Part shown: piece by piece, positions 5,762-10,947 of the stretch
Layout of the letters: every line of letters starts with the position of its first letter
Numbering within the stretch: position 1 is the first letter of the stretch
Assembly (NCBI GenBank): GCA_964586765.1
Contig: CAZPHN010000054.1
Span: 1 to 10,947, forward strand
Source: UBA3263 sp964586765
GTDB taxonomy: Bacteria; Bacteroidota; Bacteroidia; Bacteroidales; Muribaculaceae
Length of the DNA stretch: 10,947 nucleotides
Direction of reading: 5' to 3'
Position numbers and translations under genes: made by a program
The notes under the pieces: generated by a model
Told to the model about the DNA's origin: nothing
The model's database searches: none
Seen by the model: only the letters and a program-made list of their open reading frames with translations

Positions 5762-7158
5762 ACGGAAGAAGTACGCTTTTGTGAAAGGATAACTGATCCA
5801 AGAATCATCCCCAGTATCAATAATGAATATTGCATACCATTAAGACCGGCAAAACCACCGAATCCAAGCAACTCAAATCCAAGGAGCAGACATAGATAAT
5901 AATTAGAATACGGAAGCTTGCGAATCATGAAATACAATCCGACATAAAATATCAACTGGCATATTAACCCTATGAAACCTATGTCAAGTATTGTCTGAAT
6001 TTCCGTTACCTCAACACCGGTTGCAGTTTCATCCGACTGGGATATATCAGAGTACAATGTATTGTCAATCTGGAAAATCGGATTGGTGGTTTTCTTGCGG
6101 TTAAGAAAACCGAAGCCAAGCCACTGGCGGTTCAGATAAAACAGATGTTCCATCTTTGGAATAATCTGAGCCGTACGTCCGTTGCCAAATTCCACAAGGT
6201 CTTCAACATCGGCACTTCCGCTCAAAACACTGAATGACTCGATATTTTCAGCAAAACGCAACGAACCACCTATCGCCTTATCTACAAAATAGAATCCGGT
6301 CAATGAAACCACGCCTACCACCATATAAATCAACACCTGATGCATCTTAGGTCGACAGAACACAAAACAGCCCACCATGGCAAAAAGCAATGAATTTGTA
6401 CGACAAGAGATAAACGCGAGCAAAATCAGTAACCAATGGTACCAACGCAGGCGCATTTTTTTGTAGTTAATCGGAATAACTAACAAAAGAAGCCAATACA
6501 GACCGTAGGGATAGTGACGTGTAAGTTTAAAAGTGGCGACAATGGGCTTTGTAATAGTTGATACACCCCAAGCACTTGAGCCCGGAGTAAGGATAAATCC
6601 GGAAAAAATGAATGTATCTATTACATAAAACACACATATGGCAAGCGCATGGAGGATAATTACGTACATCAGCCTATTGAAGTCAAAATCACGATTGGCA
6701 AATGTCACCAAGGGGATAAAGAATCCGATTATAAGCACATAGTATCGAATTATTGAAATCTGGTTTGAGAGCGGCTCGACCGAAGTCAAGGCGAACACAA
6801 ACAAGACTGCAAAATAAGCGAGCATGGCGTATGTAACCTTCCTTACCATGCCGTCTTTTCGATAAATAAGTATGCCTATGATGCCGAAAAGGAACGCGAA
6901 GTCGCACTGCTTGAACGGATATGCCTCATATGGCACCAGTCCGGAACCGGTACAGAAAATAATAAATTCGACCAAAAAGAAATATCGGTCGCTGCGCCAC
7001 CAGTGAAACAACAGGAGCGCGACAAAAACCAAAGCCGGAAAAAATTTAAGACCTACAAGCGAACACAGAAACAAAAATCCGAACGCCCGCCACCAGTCAG
7101 CGGCGGGTGCGGAAAAAAATGGAGGTTTTTGGGTCTCGCTTAAGGTCTCGGCGGTCAT
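5758..7158 (-). CDS. Wzy/O-antigen-ligase-like polysaccharide polymerase
   Basis: A 466-residue inner-membrane protein with roughly ten to twelve hydrophobic segments (for example 27-51, 88-99, 110-124, 137-153, 163-189, 219-230, 240-266, 274-291, 393-412, 420-456). A large hydrophilic loop at about 292-390 contains NGRTAQIIPKMEHLFYL, WLGFGF and VEVTEIQTILDIGFIG, resembling the big periplasmic loop and its Glu-plus-glycine ending in O-antigen polymerase/ligase (Wzy/WaaL-type) proteins. Sequence identity within such families is low, so the call rests on topology and context: between a Wzz-like co-polymerase and a glycosyltransferase, coupled to both by 4-nt ATGA overlaps. Known role of the family: polymerising undecaprenyl-linked repeat units or ligating glycans at the periplasmic face. 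An alternative is a transporter-like EPS membrane protein, less likely because of the long loop. Confidence 0.72.
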   Translation of the reverse strand: MTAETLSETQKPPFFSAPAADWWRAFGFLFLCSLVGLKFFPALVFVALLLFHWWRSDRYFFLVEFIIFCTGSGLVPYEAYPFKQCDFAFLFGIIGILIYRKDGMVRKVTYAMLAYFAVLFVFALTSVEPLSNQISIIRYYVLIIGFFIPLVTFANRDFDFNRLMYVIILHALAICVFYVIDTFIFSGFILTPGSSAWGVSTITKPIVATFKLTRHYPYGLYWLLLLVIPINYKKMRLRWYHWLLILLAFISCRTNSLLFAMVGCFVFCRPKMHQVLIYMVVGVVSLTGFYFVDKAIGGSLRFAENIESFSVLSGSADVEDLVEFGNGRTAQIIPKMEHLFYLNRQWLGFGFLNRKKTTNPIFQIDNTLYSDISQSDETATGVEVTEIQTILDIGFIGLICQLIFYVGLYFMIRKLPYSNYYLCLLLGFELLGFGGFAGLNGMQYSLLILGMILGSVILSQKRTSSV

Positions 7159-8720
7159 TTCTTGCTAATACTTTTCAGAATTATAGCAATAATAATCATG
7201 GGCGGAATACAGATACCCACAAAGAACGAAAGAACAAGTATCATCATTCTCGACAATGACTTATCTTCATTGAGCGAGTAAGCCTCATCAACAATCGAAC
7301 CCTTAGGGAGCGTGTTGTTCATCAGCAGTGCCACCTCTTCCTGCTTCTGAAGGAGGAAAAGGTAAAGTTCCTCCTGAATTGTCTGGTCACGTATTTTAGA
7401 GCGATATGCGTATTCCTGCTTGGGGATTCCGTTTACCTGACTGGCTGCCGAATTATATACACGACGATATTCAGCGGTCATCTGCTCGCCGGTATTGACA
7501 GCAGCCTCAAGGGTGGAAATCAGGTTGGCACGCAAGGTCTTGATTTGCTCATCAATGCGCATCATTGTAGGGTTATCGACTTTTGCCGACTGCTCCATAC
7601 GCAGACGCGACATCAACGCATTATTATATGCATCGATCTGAGCCGCAAGAATAGGGTCTGAGCTCTGCTGCGGTATAAGCGAATTATCATGCGCGCTATT
7701 ACGAACCTGAGTCAGGGTAACACGCGCCAGCTGAGTAACGACCTGCTGCTCCGCAAGAGCTTTTTCCGCTTCAATCATACGCTGATATATGACGGCACCG
7801 TCTTTCTCAAGCTCGGTAATGCCTTCCGTGGTCTTGAACCGCTCCAATGAGGTCTCGGTAGAATCCAGTTCCTGACGCAACATCATCAGACGGTCCTTAA
7901 GCACTTCGGCAGTCACTCCGGTTTGCTTAATCTGGTCACGTAGTCCACGCGCGTTATACTTTTCAATCATTGTATTCAGGACGTCGCAGGCATACTTCTC
8001 ATTGTCCGTCACCATCTGCATATTTATGATGGAAGAGCGTTTTGTAGCAAGAGCTACGTCAAGTTCCTTGCGAAGCGATTCTGCCGCCATGTCTGAATTA
8101 GAGAGCACAATCTGATTTTTGGTTCGCTTGCCTTTTTTATAAAAAGGTGTGGTCTCAACAGTGAATTTGCCATAAGGAATATCAACCACATAAGGGAGTT
8201 TCTTGTCCGACTCATTATAGATAGTCTTACCACGTGTCTTAATGCGGATATCGGCAAGTCCGTCTCTTCCTATCAATACACGGAACTCAAGCGGACTACG
8301 CAAAGTATCAATCAAGAAACCCGGAGCAGGCACAACATCAATAGGATACTCAGTATAGAGCAGGGTCGACATCAACGGAGCCGGACGGTCAAAATGGCGA
8401 ATATTGAGACCAAGGGTCTTGACAACCTCCTTTAAAACGGAATGAGAGGTCAGGATTTCAACCTCATCCTCGGCAGTTGCGTTTCCGCCTAACATAGCGG
8501 CAACACCGCCCAGTCCGCCGGATGACATCATTGAAGAAAGAGGATTCTGCTCGGTAAGTATTACATTAGCACGAACTTCATATTTCGGTTTGACTATAAA
8601 CGAATATCCCAATCCAAGGATGAGACAACAAATGATAGAGATTACAAACCACTTCCACTTAGCAGCAAATTCGCGTAATGTTGCCTTAATATCAATCAGT
8701 TCAGACTTGTTTTCTTCCAT
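7155..8720 (-). CDS. Wzz-type chain-length determinant / polysaccharide co-polymerase (no kinase)
   Basis: A 521-residue inner-membrane co-polymerase that sets chain length and links polymerisation to export. Seen: TM1 at about 24-43 followed by KPKYEVRANVILTEQNP (44-60); a Gly-rich segment with VEILTSHSVLKEVV (about 87-100); long helical, coiled-coil-like stretches at about 265-340 and 375-425; IPKQEYAYRSKIRDQTIQEE (432-451) with ELYLFLLQKQEEVALL (452-467), the tyrosine-kinase-associated GNVR-like segment; and TM2 near 492-513, ending in SISKK. The Wzz-plus-GNVR architecture matches the periplasmic part of Wzc, but no cytosolic BY-kinase (Walker A/B) follows TM2, so any kinase partner must be separate. 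The stop overlaps the next ATG by 4 nt; the upstream wza gene ends only 15 nt away. The proline-rich motif before TM2 is degenerate (PKGSIVDEAY). Confidence 0.9.
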   Translation of the reverse strand: MEENKSELIDIKATLREFAAKWKWFVISIICCLILGLGYSFIVKPKYEVRANVILTEQNPLSSMMSSGGLGGVAAMLGGNATAEDEVEILTSHSVLKEVVKTLGLNIRHFDRPAPLMSTLLYTEYPIDVVPAPGFLIDTLRSPLEFRVLIGRDGLADIRIKTRGKTIYNESDKKLPYVVDIPYGKFTVETTPFYKKGKRTKNQIVLSNSDMAAESLRKELDVALATKRSSIINMQMVTDNEKYACDVLNTMIEKYNARGLRDQIKQTGVTAEVLKDRLMMLRQELDSTETSLERFKTTEGITELEKDGAVIYQRMIEAEKALAEQQVVTQLARVTLTQVRNSAHDNSLIPQQSSDPILAAQIDAYNNALMSRLRMEQSAKVDNPTMMRIDEQIKTLRANLISTLEAAVNTGEQMTAEYRRVYNSAASQVNGIPKQEYAYRSKIRDQTIQEELYLFLLQKQEEVALLMNNTLPKGSIVDEAYSLNEDKSLSRMMILVLSFFVGICIPPMIIIAIILKSISKK

Positions 8721-8735
8721 AGTAGCTTGTATTTT

Positions 8736-9575
8736 TTATCTAAACAAAGCGATTGCAAGAGATGCGATAACGGAAACGGCACTGACAATTACGGAGGTCA
8801 TTGAAAGGCGGAACTGACGGTCATTGTCAACCTTCGCGTTAGCCTGACGCACGGTGTTTGGCTCTACATATACCACATCATTCTGGCATAGAAAGAAGTA
8901 AGGCGACTCTAATGTCTCAACTTTATTCAAATCCAGACGCTTTGCCACGCGCTTGCCGTTCTCCTCGCGGATAATCATCACATTGTTACGTTCACCATAT
9001 GCCGTAAGGTCTCCCGCCTGAGCCAGAGCGTCAAGAACGGAATAACGCTCACGATTGACAATGTACATTCCGGGATGATTTACCTCGCCAATCACGTTGA
9101 CATGAAAGTTGGTAAGCTCCACGGTTACAATCGGGTCCACAACTTTTTCGCCAATCTTCTCGGTAAGGTAATCTTCGAGCCCCTCCAACGTCATGCCTGC
9201 CACATGAATCTTACCCAACACAGGGAAGTTGATAAATCCTTCCGGATTAACCACATAGGGTTGGAGCGAAAGATTTGTCTTTCGGGTAGTCGCGATAAAC
9301 GACTCGCGATTTTGCGACGAGGGGAAATTAAAGTCACGCTGGCGCGGATGCTGATATGGGATTGTATATGCCTCAACAGCATCAGGATTAGCAGCCGAAA
9401 CATTGATAAGCAACTCATCATCCGGCACAATCTTGACCGAAAAATCGCCGACGGGCATACTGATTTGCTCCACATCAATATCCTTGAAATATGGCAGTTT
9501 TGTCTTGCCGGAACTGCAGCCGGTCAGGGTAATGACCATAGCGGCAAAACCGAAAGCGAGGTGTCGAAGTTTCAT
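8736..9575 (-). CDS. Wza-like polysaccharide export lipoprotein
   Basis: A 279-residue outer-membrane polysaccharide export protein, the channel for capsule/EPS leaving the periplasm. Seen: lipoprotein signal peptide with lipobox LTGC (lipidated Cys20); poly-export (PES) domain about 47-140 with KIVPDDELLINVSA and VNPEGFINFPVLGKIHVAGM; then an SLBB-type domain (about 150-240) with VNVIGEVNHPGMYIV and YSVLDALAQAGDLTAYG. A C-terminal hydrophobic helix (about 257-277, ending ALFR) resembles the C-terminal helix of Wza that in E. coli crosses the outer membrane. About 100 aa shorter than E. coli Wza, consistent with one SLBB domain rather than two. It is the first EPS gene, 53 nt after folK with no recognisable promoter box in that gap, and 15 nt before wzz. 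Confidence 0.92.
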   Translation of the reverse strand: MKLRHLAFGFAAMVITLTGCSSGKTKLPYFKDIDVEQISMPVGDFSVKIVPDDELLINVSAANPDAVEAYTIPYQHPRQRDFNFPSSQNRESFIATTRKTNLSLQPYVVNPEGFINFPVLGKIHVAGMTLEGLEDYLTEKIGEKVVDPIVTVELTNFHVNVIGEVNHPGMYIVNRERYSVLDALAQAGDLTAYGERNNVMIIREENGKRVAKRLDLNKVETLESPYFFLCQNDVVYVEPNTVRQANAKVDNDRQFRLSMTSVIVSAVSVIASLAIALFR

Positions 9576-9596
9576 TATGTGATAAAATTTGTGATT

Positions 9597-9624
9597 GGTT
9601 TTTATAAAAAACGCACCGAAAGGC
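9597..9624 (-). terminator. Weak hairpin plus T tract after folK
   Basis: Just past the folK stop, the minus strand reads CTGCCTTTCGGTGCG followed by TTTTTT. Only about four base pairs (two G-C, two G-T) form around a TTTC loop. At most it attenuates read-through into wza; it may be chance. Confidence 0.25.
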
Positions 9625-9628
9625 AGTT

Positions 9629-10093
9629 TTATTGTATTTTTTCAAGCATTTCTGACGGAGAAAGTCCATTTTTTGGGTGTCGCCACTGCGGCATGATTTC
9701 CGCCATAGGTCTAAGCACAAATTCACGCTCTGCCATATGTGGATGCGGTAATGTCAATTCGGGAGTTTCAGTAATCTCCGCCCCATATGCAATGAGATCC
9801 AAATCAATCGTGCGGTCAGCGTAACCTCCGTCAGCCGTACGATGCGATTCTTCAGGAGCAATTTTACGCTCAATGCCCTTTAGGGCTACAAGCAAACCGG
9901 AAGAAGAAAGTCCAACATCAAGATTAACGCCGACATTCACAAACTCCGAGTCTGAGACAAAACCCCATGGAGCGGATAAAACCGGAGAGGAAACAGCCTT
10001 GACCACACCTATTTCAGAAATAAAGGCGACCGCACGGTCAATATTGGTCATGCGGTTGCCTTTGTTAGAGCCTATGTTTATGTGCGCAATCAA
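9629..10093 (-). CDS. folK: 6-hydroxymethyl-7,8-dihydropterin pyrophosphokinase (HPPK)
   Basis: Transfers pyrophosphate from ATP to 6-hydroxymethyl-7,8-dihydropterin in folate biosynthesis; cytosolic monomer. The protein is 154 aa, the usual size. Seen: N-terminal HINIGSNKGNR (4-14), APWGFVSDSEFVNV (41-54), the signature YADRTIDLDLI (91-101) with D97 and D99 as the two Mg-binding Asp, and LPHPHMAEREFVLRPMAEI (115-133), the C-terminal substrate block. The start codon is TTG (TTGATTGCG): no ATG lies between it and an in-frame TGA seven codons upstream, and the next ATG (residue 15) would delete the GSN motif. TTG overlaps the infB stop as TTGA, so folK is probably translated by coupling to infB. 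The pair infB-folK then leads into the EPS genes. Confidence 0.95.
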   Translation of the reverse strand: MIAHINIGSNKGNRMTNIDRAVAFISEIGVVKAVSSPVLSAPWGFVSDSEFVNVGVNLDVGLSSSGLLVALKGIERKIAPEESHRTADGGYADRTIDLDLIAYGAEITETPELTLPHPHMAEREFVLRPMAEIMPQWRHPKNGLSPSEMLEKIQ

Positions 10094-10947
10094 ATTGTGC
10101 GGGATACCTCAACTTCCTCGAATCCTTCGATAAGGTCACCTTCGTGCAAGTCATTGTATCCGGCAATGCTCAGACCGCAGTCATAACCTGCAAGTACTTC
10201 CTTAGCGTCGTCCTTGAAACGCTTGAGCGAGCCAAGTTCACCGGTGTAGCGCACAATGCCGTCACGAATAAGTCGAATCTTGCATCCGCGTTTGATTTTA
10301 CCATCGCGGACAATAGCTCCGGCAATAGTGCCGACCTTGCTGATATGGTAGGTCTGGAGCACTTCGGCAGTACCGATTACCTCCTCCTTGATTTCAGGAG
10401 CAAGCATACCCGCCATAGCGTCCTTAACCTCCTCGATAGCCTGATAGATGACTGAATAGAGGCGGATATCAACGCCCTCGCGTTCGGCAGCCTTACGCGC
10501 GGACTGACTGGGACGGACTTGGAAACCAATAATGATGGCATCAGAAGCCGCAGCCAAATCGACATCGCTCTCAGATATTCCACCGACAGCCTTGTGGATT
10601 ACATTAACCTGAATTTCTTCAGTAGAAAGTTTCAGCAGAGAGTCAGACAGAGCTTCGATTGAGCCGTCAACGTCGCCCTTCACAATAATGTTAAGCTCTT
10701 GGAAGTTACCGATGGCGCGACGGCGACCGATATCCTCAAGGGTTATCATCTTGTGGGTGCGTGCGCTTTGCTCGCGCTGGAGCTGCTCACGCTTGGTGGC
10801 GATTTCTCGTGCCTCCTGTTCGGAATCCATCACGTTGAAAGTGTCGCCGGCGGTTGGCGCGCCGTTCAGACCGAGAATAAGCACCGGAGTAGACGGTCCT
10901 GCCTCGGTTACGCGCTGGTTGCGCTCGTTGAACATAGCCTTTACCTT
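10090..10947 (-). CDS. infB: Translation initiation factor IF-2 (partial, N-terminus outside window)
   Basis: C-terminal 285 residues of the GTPase that brings initiator fMet-tRNA to the ribosome; the frame is open at the window end. Seen: KVKAMFNERN at the edge (end of the EF-Tu-like domain 2 entry), VLILGLNGAPTAGDTFNV (22-39), a basic/charged helical linker, then the IF-2 domain 3 core NIIVKGDVDGSIEAL (86-100), AVGGISESDVDLAAASDAII (120-139) and GFQVRPS, and the C-terminal tRNA-binding domain with GTAEVLQTYHISKVGTIAG (192-210) and the CGLSIAGYNDLHEGD ending. The G domain and N-terminal region lie outside. The TGA stop overlaps the folK TTG by 4 nt, which couples the two genes. Confidence 0.96.
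   Translation of the reverse strand, partial: KVKAMFNERNQRVTEAGPSTPVLILGLNGAPTAGDTFNVMDSEQEAREIATKREQLQREQSARTHKMITLEDIGRRRAIGNFQELNIIVKGDVDGSIEALSDSLLKLSTEEIQVNVIHKAVGGISESDVDLAAASDAIIIGFQVRPSQSARKAAEREGVDIRLYSVIYQAIEEVKDAMAGMLAPEIKEEVIGTAEVLQTYHISKVGTIAGAIVRDGKIKRGCKIRLIRDGIVRYTGELGSLKRFKDDAKEVLAGYDCGLSIAGYNDLHEGDLIEGFEEVEVSRTI

Noticed and set aside
9075..9824. Long (249-codon) plus-strand open frame across wza and folK
   Set aside because: Lies antisense to two strongly supported genes; its protein has no recognisable motif and the frame openness follows from the codon pattern of the real genes.

Overview
The window looks like a chromosomal segment of a Bacteroidales bacterium, possibly a gut Muribaculaceae-type lineage; the family level is inference. 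Supporting signs are promoter boxes of the Bacteroidota type (TAnnTTTG), start codons without clear Shine-Dalgarno sites, and Bacteroidota-type protein families: a type IX secretion plug protein (DUF5103), a DUF3109 cysteine-rich protein, and a capsule/EPS export set of the Bacteroidota pattern. No rRNA, tRNA, IS element, CRISPR array or prophage was recognised.

Layout. Positions 1-639 (minus) hold the N-terminal half of a formyl-CoA:oxalate CoA-transferase, cut by the window edge. Positions 727-1350 (minus) encode a small OmpA-C-domain envelope protein whose 5' end looks as if it could be one nucleotide out of frame with a better start. From 1459 to 4295 a plus-strand cluster of four tightly packed genes runs ung, a C_GCAxxG_C_C redox protein, the DUF5103 T9SS plug protein and DUF3109. 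It meets, stop codon on stop codon, a minus-strand HepT/MntA-type toxin-antitoxin pair (4292-4928) with its own promoter-like box and lower G+C. From 10947 down to 5012 the minus strand carries infB (3' end), folK (TTG start), a Wza-like outer-membrane export lipoprotein, a Wzz-like chain-length/co-polymerase without kinase domain, a multi-pass Wzy/ligase-like membrane protein and a GT32-type glycosyltransferase. These are packed with 4-nt overlaps or short gaps.

How the parts work together. The wza-wzz-wzy-GT set is a minimal polysaccharide polymerisation/export module; initiating transferase, flippase and most sugar transferases must lie elsewhere. It follows housekeeping genes for translation initiation (infB) and folate synthesis (folK) with no clear promoter between, so read-through from infB-folK is plausible. 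The ung cluster mixes DNA repair, a putative redox protein and envelope secretion, a combination explained better by compact gene packing than by a shared pathway. I do not see a clearly novel multi-gene system. The best second looks are the apparent leaderless ung promoter, the possible slippage-controlled start of the OmpA-like gene, the altered CGAxxG motif and the TA pair beside the EPS genes.
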